64,000 nucleotides of DNA, taken from contig CANFHU010000003.1 in assembly GCA_947446925.1 (NCBI GenBank), positions 1-64,000 of the forward strand, given 5' to 3'. Below the pieces are notes generated by a model. It saw only the letters and a program-made list of their open reading frames with translations, ran no database searches and was not told where the DNA came from. The DNA is from Flavobacteriia bacterium. Its GTDB lineage: Bacteria; Bacteroidota; Bacteroidia; Flavobacteriales_D; Crocinitomicaceae. Every line of letters starts with the position of its first letter. Within the stretch, counting starts at the first letter, position 1. The translations under genes were made by a program, and so were the position numbers. Below, in pieces: positions 37,015-44,752 of the stretch.

Positions 37015-38145
37015 ATGTATATACACGAAAGAGAACATTGGACTAATTTTATTTGGGATAACGATAAATTATCTGTCAAATTGTTAGAAGTTAGGTATTT
37101 GCAAGGAAGGTTACTAGGTAAGATGGAAGGCTTAGGGTTTGATTTGATTGAAAGTGCTACGTTAGAATCCCTTATTTTAGATGTCGTTGATACATCTAGG
37201 ATTGAAGGTGAATTCTTGAATCCAGAACTTGTAAGATCCTCTATTGCAAGAAAATTAGGTGTGGAAAATGCTGAATTTGTAACGACACCGCGAAATATTG
37301 ATGGAATTGTTGATGTGATTTTAGATGCAAGCCAAAACTTTGAAAAGCCTTTAACAGAAGAAAGACTATTTGGTTGGCATAATTCGTTGTTTCAATCAGG
37401 TTATAGTGGGCATGTCCCAATTGATGTTGCAAAATATCGTTCAGGTGGAATGAAAGTTGTTTCCGGTAATTTTGGTAAAGAAAAAATTCATTTTGTAGCT
37501 CCATCTGCTGATAGAGTTTTATCCGAAATGGAACGTTTTTTGCATTGGCTTAACGAGGATACAAAGGTAGATTTAGTCGTGAAATCAATAATTGCCCATT
37601 TTTGGTTTGTGACAATTCACCCTTTTGATGATGGCAATGGCAGGATAGCACGTGCAATTTTAGATATGTTATTAGCAAAAAGTGATAAAAGTAAAATCCG
37701 TTTTTATAGTCTTTCGAATCAAATATTTAAAGAGCATAAAAAATACAATGAAATCATTGAGAAAACACAAAAAGGAAACCAAGATATAACAGCGTATTTG
37801 GATTGGTTTTTAGGTTGTTTTGAAAGAGCTTTGTTGGCAAGTGAACAAAATTTAGAGTTAATTTTAGATAAAGCGCACTTTTGGGAAAAACATAAATCCA
37901 TCCAAGTAAATAAGCGTCAGCGATTTGTAATCAATTATTTTTATGATAATTATTACAATGGTATCGGTTTTTTACGTTCATCGGTGTATGCAAAATTGGT
38001 GAAATGCTCTACAGATACTGCATTGCGTGATTTACAAGATCTAGTCTCCAAAGAAATGCTAAAAATTGAAAATAAAGGCAAAAAGACAAACTATATTATA
38101 GTAAGTCCCAAGGGAATCAGGATTCCGCAAATTTCAGAATCATAA
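37015..38145 (+). CDS. Fic-family AMP-transferase-like protein with DUF4172 and winged helix
   Basis: A 376-residue protein that likely transfers AMP (or another phosphate group) to a target hydroxyl. The N-terminal DUF4172 domain (about 3-80) carries the inhibitory motif TSRIEG (60-65) that blocks the active site in class II Fic proteins. The Fic core has HPFDDGNGRIAR with catalytic H202. A C-terminal segment (about 285-360, RFVINYFYDNYYNG...STDTALRDLQDL) looks like a winged helix. A GTG at 37009 lies inside the palindrome, so ATG 37015 is used. No toxin-antitoxin partner gene is adjacent. Confidence 0.92.
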   Translation: MYIHEREHWTNFIWDNDKLSVKLLEVRYLQGRLLGKMEGLGFDLIESATLESLILDVVDTSRIEGEFLNPELVRSSIARKLGVENAEFVTTPRNIDGIVDVILDASQNFEKPLTEERLFGWHNSLFQSGYSGHVPIDVAKYRSGGMKVVSGNFGKEKIHFVAPSADRVLSEMERFLHWLNEDTKVDLVVKSIIAHFWFVTIHPFDDGNGRIARAILDMLLAKSDKSKIRFYSLSNQIFKEHKKYNEIIEKTQKGNQDITAYLDWFLGCFERALLASEQNLELILDKAHFWEKHKSIQVNKRQRFVINYFYDNYYNGIGFLRSSVYAKLVKCSTDTALRDLQDLVSKEMLKIENKGKKTNYIIVSPKGIRIPQISES

Positions 38146-38163
38146 ACACCTGAACTCGAAGAT

Positions 38164-38490
38164 TTAATTTTTTTCGATTCTAGTATTTTTCAAATACACC
38201 CGATACGCCCATAATCCTGGTAATCCAACAAGGACAATTACCGCAAACATGTATCCTTTCGTTAACAGATAAAAATCTTTTACCCCCAATTGTACTAGTT
38301 GTTCTTTTGCAGCGCCGATTCCGATAAAGTACGAAAGACTAATATTGGCTTTTACTTTCCATGTTTTAGCTGCTGTTTGGAAAACAATTTCTCCATCAAA
38401 CAAATTGATTGGAAATAAAAAGAAGATACACGATGAAATGACTACACCTAGTGCAAATACAAACCACGGATTTTTAAATTTTTGTTTCAT
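38164..38490 (-). CDS. Small membrane protein of unknown function
   Basis: A 108-residue protein with two predicted TM helices (about 9-29, WFVFALGVVISSCIFFLFPI, and about 78-98, GYMFAVIVLVGLPGLWAYRV) and a roughly 45-residue loop between them. I do not recognise the family. It lies downstream of the orphan histidine kinase on the same strand, with a repeat-rich gap of about 130 bases between them, so co-transcription is possible but unsure. Confidence 0.6.
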   Translation of the reverse strand: MKQKFKNPWFVFALGVVISSCIFFLFPINLFDGEIVFQTAAKTWKVKANISLSYFIGIGAAKEQLVQLGVKDFYLLTKGYMFAVIVLVGLPGLWAYRVYLKNTRIEKN

Positions 38491-38508
38491 TTTATTGTTT
38501 TTATCAGT

Positions 38509-38561
38509 TAGTTATCTCCCTCGCCCCCTTTCTCTTCGAGAGCCTTAGAGACCGGGGTTAA
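38509..38561. repeat. Intergenic repeat, TTTCTCTTCGAGAG type (copy 1)
   Basis: CCTTTCTCTTCGAGAGCCTTAGAGACC-type sequence here matches, in reverse complement, 43859-43890 (CTCTCGAAGAGAAAGAGGG). TCTCTTCGAGAG is itself palindromic. Both copies lie between genes near 3' ends. Confidence 0.65.
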
Positions 38562-38583
38562 GTCTTTCTTCTTTCATCTTTCT

Positions 38584-38617
38584 GTCTTTTGTCTTTTGTC
38601 TTTTAGTCTTTTGTCTA
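38584..38617. repeat. Tandem TCTTTTG microsatellite
   Basis: About five imperfect copies of the 7-base unit TCTTTTG just downstream of the stop of the orphan histidine kinase gene (minus strand). It lies in non-coding DNA; no function is evident. Confidence 0.7.
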
Positions 38618-38621
38618 GCGT

Positions 38622-40169
38622 CTAATGTCTCAAACTTATCCTAAAAGTAGTTCCTTTATCGATTTCGGAATGCAGAACAAACACATTTCCTTTATGGTAT
38701 TCATTGATAATACGTTTTACCAAGGAAAGACCAAGACCCCAACCGCGTTTTTTCGTTGTAAAACCTGGTTTAAATATGGTTTTTAAATTACTATGTGCGA
38801 TTCCTTTTCCAGTATCTTGAATGTCGATATGAACATGGTTTTCGTCTTTTGAAATGGTGATATTGAGTTCTCCAGAAGTTTCCATCGAATCTACCGCGTT
38901 TTTGGTAATGTTTTCAATCACCCATTCAATTAATGGTGGGTTGTGAGGTACCAGCATTTCGGGGGAATCGCTTTGTATGGAAAAATGAATTTTACTAGAG
39001 ACACGTAATTTCAAATAATCAATCACCGTACTAACGGTTTCTACAATGTTTTTGTCTTCGAGTTGTGTTGCAGAACCAATTTTAGAAAAACGGTTGGCTA
39101 CTTGTTCTAGGCGACTCACATCTTTTTGCATTTCGAGAGCAATACTCGGGTCAATGTTTTGTGTTTCTAAATATTGTACCCAAGCTAATAACGAGGAAAG
39201 TGGTGTCCCTAATTGATGGGCGGTTTCTTTCGCCATTCCAGCCCAAACTTGGTTTTGTTCCGCTTTACGGAAGGTGTTGAAGATGAGGTAACCCACAAAA
39301 ATAAATAAGGTGAAAATGATGAATTGCACATAAGGGAAATACTGTAATTTTTTTAATTCAGGACTATCATCATAATATAACAAACTATGTTGTCTGCTGC
39401 CAAAATTGATTGGAATCGCTTTATTACTGAGTTTTAATCGTTCAATCGTTTCGGATAATTCACCCTTACGCAGATTACTCAGAGGAAGATTTGTTGCTAA
39501 TATGGAATCTGAGTCAGCATCTACCAATAAAACTGGAACAGCACCTTCATTTGCCTTTAGTTCTACGTTAAATGCCCGAATCAAGGAATCCCTTTCTCGC
39601 TCCAATCGTGTAATTTCTTTAGAATCGGTATAGGCACAATTCATCACCAATCCTTCATCGATTTCGATGGTAATTTTGTATTTCCAAGAATTTGCTAAAT
39701 ACAGAAGTGTATCGTTAAACATTCGTTTTACGGTCGTGTCTGGAAGTGCGTCGTGTAAATTATTGAAATCGGAATAGGTGAAGTCGAGGTGAAGATGCTC
39801 CGAAATATCATTGTTGTTGTCATAAAGAATCACAGGTATCGATTTGTTTATACCTATAATTTTCAACGGTAGAGTATAATCTGGCATCTGTTCGATGTCT
39901 ATCGGTTTTAAAATTTCTTTGGTTGCGCTACTCCATAATTCCATTTCGTTGCGTTCTTTATCGCGGAGTTGCGAGAATGTACGATTGGTGAGTTGTACCA
40001 ATTCTGCTTTTTTCTTTATGGCTTCTGCCCATTGTTTTACGCGATAGCGTTCTCGGATACTTACTTTGGATACAATCGAATTGGAAAAAAATAAAGACGC
40101 GGATATCAATACCAGCGCGATGCCGAGTAAAATGATTTTCCAACGTTGTTTTTTTGAATAAAGATTCAT
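38622..40169 (-). CDS. Orphan sensor histidine kinase
   Basis: A 515-residue membrane sensor. Layout: TM helix about 11-30 (WKIILLGIALVLISASLFF), an extracytoplasmic region of about 260 residues, TM helix about 290-312 (FIIFTLFIFVGYLIF), then a kinase core with H-box MAKETAHQLGTPLSSLLAW, N-box NITKNAVDSM, DTGKGIAHS and GWGLGLSLVK. The HQLGTPLS form of the H-box is a known Bacteroidota variant. No response regulator is next to it. The frame extends upstream to 40244, but a -7 box at 40188-40195 makes ATG 40169 the likely start. Confidence 0.9.
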   Translation of the reverse strand: MNLYSKKQRWKIILLGIALVLISASLFFSNSIVSKVSIRERYRVKQWAEAIKKKAELVQLTNRTFSQLRDKERNEMELWSSATKEILKPIDIEQMPDYTLPLKIIGINKSIPVILYDNNNDISEHLHLDFTYSDFNNLHDALPDTTVKRMFNDTLLYLANSWKYKITIEIDEGLVMNCAYTDSKEITRLERERDSLIRAFNVELKANEGAVPVLLVDADSDSILATNLPLSNLRKGELSETIERLKLSNKAIPINFGSRQHSLLYYDDSPELKKLQYFPYVQFIIFTLFIFVGYLIFNTFRKAEQNQVWAGMAKETAHQLGTPLSSLLAWVQYLETQNIDPSIALEMQKDVSRLEQVANRFSKIGSATQLEDKNIVETVSTVIDYLKLRVSSKIHFSIQSDSPEMLVPHNPPLIEWVIENITKNAVDSMETSGELNITISKDENHVHIDIQDTGKGIAHSNLKTIFKPGFTTKKRGWGLGLSLVKRIINEYHKGNVFVLHSEIDKGTTFRISLRH

Positions 40170-40187
40170 GAATTTCCTTCGAACTAT

Positions 40188-40195
40188 CAAAGATA
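40188..40195 (-). promoter_or_regulatory. -7 promoter box for the orphan histidine kinase
   Basis: TATCTTTG on the minus strand lies 18 bases before ATG 40169. It supports that start over the longer frame. Confidence 0.6.
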
Positions 40196-40307
40196 TAAAT
40201 TTGAATAGGTAAACGATAATTAAGCACAATTTATTTGTGTTCAAAACTTACGGTCCTTTATGTGGATAACCCCCAATAATTTTAAGGTTTCTATCAAAGT
40301 AAAATTG

Positions 40308-40315
40308 TAAATTTG
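40308..40315 (+). promoter_or_regulatory. -7 promoter box for the PfkB-family kinase
   Basis: TAAATTTG lies 24 bases before the ATG at 40340. Confidence 0.65.
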
Positions 40316-40339
40316 ACTCACAATTTTTAAATAAGAATA

Positions 40340-41269
40340 ATGAGTTTACTTACCGTAGGAAGTGTTGCGTTTGATGCGATTGAAACGCCATTTGGAAAAA
40401 CAGATAAAATAATTGGAGGAGCAGGTACTTATATTGCCTTAGCATCTTCTTTTTTTGCTAAAAATCAAAACATCGTTTCTGTTGTTGGAGATGATTTTCC
40501 ACAAGAAATGTTAGACTTATTGTCGCAACGTGGGGTAGATCTTACAGGTTTACAAATCAAACAAGGTGAAAAAACATTTTTCTGGTCTGGTAAGTACCAT
40601 AACGATATGAATACGCGTGACACCTTGATTACTGAGTTGAACGTATTAGAAAATTTTGATCCAATCATTCCAGCAGATTACCAAGGTGCAGAATTTTTGA
40701 TGTTAGGAAATTTAAGCCCGCAAGTGCAACGTGCTGTGATTGAAAGATTGACAGAACGTCCAAAGTTAATCGCAATGGACACAATGAATTTTTGGATGGA
40801 TATTGCGTTGGATGAATTGAAAAAAACAATGGCATTGGTAGACTTGTTAATCATCAACGATGAAGAGGCGCGTCAATTGTCTGGGGAAAGTTCGTTAGTA
40901 AAAGCAGCGAAAGTGATTCGTGCGATGGGACCTAAATATTTGATTATCAAAAAAGGAGAGCATGGCGCTTTATTGTTCCATGGTGAAAAAGTATTCTTCG
41001 CACCAGCATTACCTTTAGAAGAAGTTTTTGATCCAACGGGAGCAGGAGATACATTTGCCGGTGGATTTATGGGGTATTTAGCAAGTACAGGTGATATTTC
41101 TTTTGAAAATATGAAACGTGCAATTATTGCTGGTTCTGCATTGGCTTCGTATTGTGTAGAACAATTTGGCACACAAAAATTAGTGGAAATCACACAAGAA
41201 AATTTAGATGCACGTATACAAGAATTTGTAGCGTTGTCCAACTACGATATGGTTTACCAAGCAAATTAA
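40340..41269 (+). CDS. PfkB-family carbohydrate or nucleoside kinase
   Basis: A cytosolic ribokinase-like enzyme of 309 residues. Seen: the N-terminal substrate region VGSVAFDAIETPFGK with GGAGTYIALA, and the C-terminal ATP and catalytic motif DPTGAGDTFAGGFMGYLA, whose Asp in GAGD is the catalytic base. The exact substrate (ribose, adenosine, fructose or other) cannot be set; the short lid region and AMDTMNFWMD segment do not match a subgroup I know. It is followed by an inverted-repeat region and then the DUF349 gene. Confidence 0.88.
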   Translation: MSLLTVGSVAFDAIETPFGKTDKIIGGAGTYIALASSFFAKNQNIVSVVGDDFPQEMLDLLSQRGVDLTGLQIKQGEKTFFWSGKYHNDMNTRDTLITELNVLENFDPIIPADYQGAEFLMLGNLSPQVQRAVIERLTERPKLIAMDTMNFWMDIALDELKKTMALVDLLIINDEEARQLSGESSLVKAAKVIRAMGPKYLIIKKGEHGALLFHGEKVFFAPALPLEEVFDPTGAGDTFAGGFMGYLASTGDISFENMKRAIIAGSALASYCVEQFGTQKLVEITQENLDARIQEFVALSNYDMVYQAN

Positions 41270-41283
41270 TAGTTTATTATACT

Positions 41284-41345
41284 TCCTCCCTTTTTACACT
41301 GAGGTTTTCGATGTGGAGGGAGGATTTAGGAGGGTGACCTCTTTT
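41284..41345. repeat. Intergenic inverted repeat, CCTCCCT/AGGGAGG type
   Basis: TCCTCCCT (41284-41291) pairs with AGGGAGGA (41317-41324), followed by AGGAGGGTGACCTC. Related words (TTCCCTCCTAGAGGAG, GGCGGTGACATC) recur at 43768-43806. It may serve as a terminator for the PfkB gene. Confidence 0.55.
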
Positions 41346-41365
41346 GACCCTAACAAAATTCAAGA

Positions 41366-43078
41366 ATGGAAAAGAAAGAATTTATTGATCGTCTGAAAGA
41401 ATTAACAGTAAATGAAGATGTTTTTGCTGTATCACGTGCTATAAATGAGTTACGTGGTCAATTTGAAGATTTTTGTATTGAACAAGATCGTTTAAAACAA
41501 GTTGCACTTTTAGAAGCGCAAGAACGCGGTGAAACAGTTGATTTTACGATTGAACAAGATCCATTAAAAGAAGAATTCTATACCGTTTTTAGCGAATATA
41601 AAGAACGTAGAAATAAACTTTCTTCTGAGAAAAAGTTAGAGGAAGAATCCAACTTGCGCAAGAAAAAAAGTTTAATGGAACGATTAAAATCGTTGATTGA
41701 ATCGGAAGAAAATATTGGAGCAGCGGTTGAGACATACAAAGAAATCCATGAATCTTGGAAAACAGTAGGGGATATACCACGGGAGAAAAGACAAGATATA
41801 CAATCGGAATATTCTAAATTATTAGAATCTTTTTTCTTTAATTTAAAGATTTACAGAGAGTTAAAAGAGCACGATTTGAAACGTAATTTCCAATTAAAAA
41901 AGGAGATAGTTACTAAAATTGAGACTTTATTGGCTAACGATGTAATTCGTGATTTAGAAGCGCAAATCAAATTATTACAAAATGAGTTTGACTCATTAGG
42001 ACCCGTTCCAAAAGAAGAATGGGAAGGACTGAAGAATACCTATTGGACTGGTGTTAAGGCAGTCTATCAAAAAATCACAGATTTCTACGACGGAAAGAGA
42101 CAAGAACAAAAACAAAACTTGGAACAAAAACAAACACTTTTAGTTCAAGTGAAAGAATGTGTTAGTACCGTTCATGAAATTACAGATGCGAAAGCATGGG
42201 AATCAGTAACTGAAAAATTGTTGACGATTCAAAACGAATGGAAAACTATTGGTCAAGGTCCACGAAAAGAAAATGAAGAATTATGGACTGCATTACGTGC
42301 AGAGTGCGATGTATTCTTTGCGGCAAAAAAAGCATTTTACCAGGTTATTAAAGATAAGTTTGAAGGTGTTGCAAAACAAAAAAATAACTTAATCGAAAAA
42401 GTAGTTGCATTGAAAGATTCTACAGATTGGAAAGGTACTTCTGAAAAAATTATTCGTTTACAACAAGAATGGAAAAATTTAGGGAGTGCTGGACAAAAAA
42501 ACGAACAAAAATTGTGGAAAGATTTTAGAAGTGCTTGTGATGCTTTCTTTGAAAATAAAAAACAATTCTTTGCAAAAGAGGATGAGGTAAATGCGAATAA
42601 CTTAGAAGCAAAAAAAGCCTTAATTACGGAAATAGAAGCATATCTAGTTGGAGAAGATAAACAACAAGTAATTGCAGATTTAAAAGAATTCTCGCATCGT
42701 TTTAATGCGATTGGTAAAGTACCTTTCAAAGAAAAAGATACCGTTTATCAAGCATTTAAAAACGGGTTGGATTCCCATTACAAGAAAATCAAATTAGAAG
42801 GTGCTGAAAAGGATAAAGTTATGTTTCAAGCACATCTAGACACATTGAAATCGAATCCGAATGCTTCAAAATTAATTGAAAAAGAACGCCGTGATCTAGA
42901 GCAAATGATTACAAAACAACAACAAGATATTAACCAATTGGAAAATAATCTTGGTTTTGTATCAAAATCGAAAGCTGGTGATGCGCTTCGAAAAGACGTT
43001 GAGCATAAAATTAATGTGGCAAAAGACCGTATCAAAGAATATAAAACGAAGATTAAATTACTTACTACGAATGAATAA
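41366..43078 (+). CDS. DUF349-repeat protein
   Basis: A cytosolic, highly charged, almost wholly helical protein of 570 residues. It has five DUF349 repeats of about 70 residues, each with a W/F-x-x-(L/I)-G core and a following Y/F-F...KK helix. Examples are SWKTVGDIPREKRQ, EFDSLGPVPKEEW, EWKTIGQGPRKENEELW, EWKNLGSAGQKNEQKLW and RFNAIGKVPFKEKD. A C-terminal coiled coil follows (about 505-565, LEQMITKQQQDINQLENNLG). DUF349 proteins are conserved in Bacteroidota and their role is unknown. The next gene starts inside its last codons. Confidence 0.9.
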   Translation: MEKKEFIDRLKELTVNEDVFAVSRAINELRGQFEDFCIEQDRLKQVALLEAQERGETVDFTIEQDPLKEEFYTVFSEYKERRNKLSSEKKLEEESNLRKKKSLMERLKSLIESEENIGAAVETYKEIHESWKTVGDIPREKRQDIQSEYSKLLESFFFNLKIYRELKEHDLKRNFQLKKEIVTKIETLLANDVIRDLEAQIKLLQNEFDSLGPVPKEEWEGLKNTYWTGVKAVYQKITDFYDGKRQEQKQNLEQKQTLLVQVKECVSTVHEITDAKAWESVTEKLLTIQNEWKTIGQGPRKENEELWTALRAECDVFFAAKKAFYQVIKDKFEGVAKQKNNLIEKVVALKDSTDWKGTSEKIIRLQQEWKNLGSAGQKNEQKLWKDFRSACDAFFENKKQFFAKEDEVNANNLEAKKALITEIEAYLVGEDKQQVIADLKEFSHRFNAIGKVPFKEKDTVYQAFKNGLDSHYKKIKLEGAEKDKVMFQAHLDTLKSNPNASKLIEKERRDLEQMITKQQQDINQLENNLGFVSKSKAGDALRKDVEHKINVAKDRIKEYKTKIKLLTTNE

Positions 43079-43745
43079 ATCGGTAAACATTCTCCTAATA
43101 TTACTATTAATCCCAGTTTTTGGCTTAACCATCTTTGTTGGTTTTGATCTGCCTATAGAGTTTTTAAAAACAAGTGGTAAAAATTTACCTTATCAACATG
43201 TGATTTTCATCATTTTTGGGATTTTAATTTTTTTATTAGGCGCGCGTCGTTCTATGCAACGCTGGATTGGTGTGAAAATGGTAAATCAAGAAGCGAAATA
43301 CCAATGGAACCAAGAAATCGATGCCAAACGAAAAGCACAGATTAATATGTATTTAATCATTGAGGGTGTAATGCATATGTTTGTGGCTTTTGCTTTAATC
43401 TTATTGACCCCAAAAGCATTAGTGATTGCTACGGTGTTTTTTGCGTTGGGTTTAGATCATATTTTATTTTGTGTCTTTGGAAACATAAAAAAAGTATGGC
43501 GCGTAGGGGTTACGAACAAAGCGATTGTTGTAGCAGAAAGGGATTTTAAAGTGATTTATTTTTCTGGTTTACGTCGTGTGACTGTCCACCAACAAACATT
43601 ATTTTTTGATTATATCAAAGAATTGCAATTGGCTATTTCTATTGATTCAATCGCTCCGAAAAATAGAGCGTCATTCAGAAATGTCCTAGAGGAAAAATTG
43701 AATCGAGATAAAGTTCACTTCTCCGAAACGTTTAAAGAATTTTAA
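43071..43745 (+). CDS. Small membrane protein overlapping the DUF349 gene
   Basis: A 224-residue protein with about four predicted TM helices: about 4-24 (VNILLILLLIPVFGLTIFVGF), 42-58, 99-118 and 119-137. A cytosolic C-terminal part has a PH-like look (VVAERDFKVIYFSGLRRVTVHQQTLFFDYIKELQLAISID). The family is not recognised. The ATG at 43071 overlaps the DUF349 stop by 8 bases, so translation is probably coupled. The longer upstream frame to 42951 lies inside the DUF349 gene and is not needed. Confidence 0.75.
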   Translation: MNKSVNILLILLLIPVFGLTIFVGFDLPIEFLKTSGKNLPYQHVIFIIFGILIFLLGARRSMQRWIGVKMVNQEAKYQWNQEIDAKRKAQINMYLIIEGVMHMFVAFALILLTPKALVIATVFFALGLDHILFCVFGNIKKVWRVGVTNKAIVVAERDFKVIYFSGLRRVTVHQQTLFFDYIKELQLAISIDSIAPKNRASFRNVLEEKLNRDKVHFSETFKEF

Positions 43746-43767
43746 AAAAAAATATTGGAAGAATTTT

Positions 43768-43806
43768 CACTTCCCTCCTAGAGGAGAGACTGAGGGCGGT
43801 GACATC
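43768..43806. repeat. Intergenic repeat, TCCCTCCTAGAGGAG type
   Basis: CTCCTAGAGGAG is palindromic and is followed by GGCGGTGACATCC. It resembles the repeat at 41284-41345. Confidence 0.5.
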
Positions 43807-43820
43807 CATTTCATCTAACA

Positions 43821-43854
43821 AAAAAGGAGGTAACATTAAAGTCACCTCCTTTAA
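43821..43854. terminator. Bidirectional terminator
   Basis: AAAGGAGGT (43823-43831) pairs with ACCTCCTTT (43844-43852) with A-run and T-run at the sides. It lies between the membrane-protein gene and the convergent LOG-family gene. Confidence 0.85.
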
Positions 43855-43858
43855 TTCC

Positions 43859-43890
43859 ACAGTCTCTGAGTCTCTCGAAGAGAAAGAGGG
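43859..43890. repeat. Intergenic repeat, TTTCTCTTCGAGAG type (copy 2, inverted)
   Basis: Reverse complement of this stretch closely matches 38509-38561. It contains the palindrome CTCTCGAAGAGA. Confidence 0.65.
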
Positions 43891-43931
43891 AAAACTTACA
43901 TCAATTCCGAAATCGATCGAATTTAAGCGAT

Positions 43932-44615
43932 TTAAAAATTCGGTTTTAAGTCGTGATTTTTGAAGAAATCATCTATATATTCCACCGCTTCGTCCGCTGT
44001 ATCAACAACCTTAAATAAATCTAAATCTTCTGGAGAAATGTTATGTTCTTGTTCGAGCATCGCAGTTCGTATCCATTCAATCAAACCATCCCAATAGGCA
44101 TGACCAATCAAAACTACTGGTCTACGTGATATTTTCTTCGTTTGGATTAAGGTAAGCGCTTCAAACAATTCATCTATTGTACCAAGTCCTCCAGGTAAAA
44201 TAACGAATCCCTGCGCGTATTTTACGAAAATAACTTTACGCACAAAGAAATAATCAAATTCCAAATTATGCTCTTGATCAATGTATGGATTGTGATTTTG
44301 TTCAAATGGTAAGTCAATATTTAATCCTACCGATTTCCCTTTACCTTCTTGTGCCCCTTTATTACCTGCCTCCATGATTCCTGGTCCTCCACCAGTAATA
44401 ATTCCATAGCCACTTTCAGCAAATTTTCGTGCAACTTCTACTCCTAATTGGTAGTATTTATTTTCTGGTTTCGTTCGAGCAGAACCGAAAATGGAGATAC
44501 ATGGTCCTATCTTTGCCATGCGTTCATATCCTTCTACAAATTCTGACATTATTTTAAATATGGCCCAGCTATCGTTTGTTTTTATTTCTGTCCAATCTTT
44601 GTGAAATCTGTTCAT
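43932..44615 (-). CDS. LOG-family protein (Rossmann fold nucleotide hydrolase)
   Basis: A cytosolic 227-residue enzyme of the TIGR00730/LOG family. Seen: SIFGSARTKPENKYY, GIITGGGPGIMEAGNKGA, and the signature ILPGGLGTIDELFEALTLIQTKK with the PGGxGTxxE motif. Family members split nucleoside 5'-monophosphates to base and ribose phosphate (LONELY GUY activity). Whether this one makes cytokinin-like bases or has a housekeeping purine role is unknown. It stands alone on the minus strand. Confidence 0.92.
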   Translation of the reverse strand: MNRFHKDWTEIKTNDSWAIFKIMSEFVEGYERMAKIGPCISIFGSARTKPENKYYQLGVEVARKFAESGYGIITGGGPGIMEAGNKGAQEGKGKSVGLNIDLPFEQNHNPYIDQEHNLEFDYFFVRKVIFVKYAQGFVILPGGLGTIDELFEALTLIQTKKISRRPVVLIGHAYWDGLIEWIRTAMLEQEHNISPEDLDLFKVVDTADEAVEYIDDFFKNHDLKPNF

Positions 44616-44752
44616 CGCTTCAACATTTGGTAATTTAACAATAAAACAATATATACATAATTTTTCAGTATTTGAATAGGGCTATGAATATATTTGTCCT
44701 AGGAATATCTAGGGAATAGGTATTCGGAACTAGTTAACTAATATATCCAGGA

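Noticed and set aside
42337-42729. 130-codon minus-strand frame opposite the DUF349 gene
   Set aside because: Cys/Phe-rich product is the expected reverse of Lys/Glu-rich helical repeats; not a gene.
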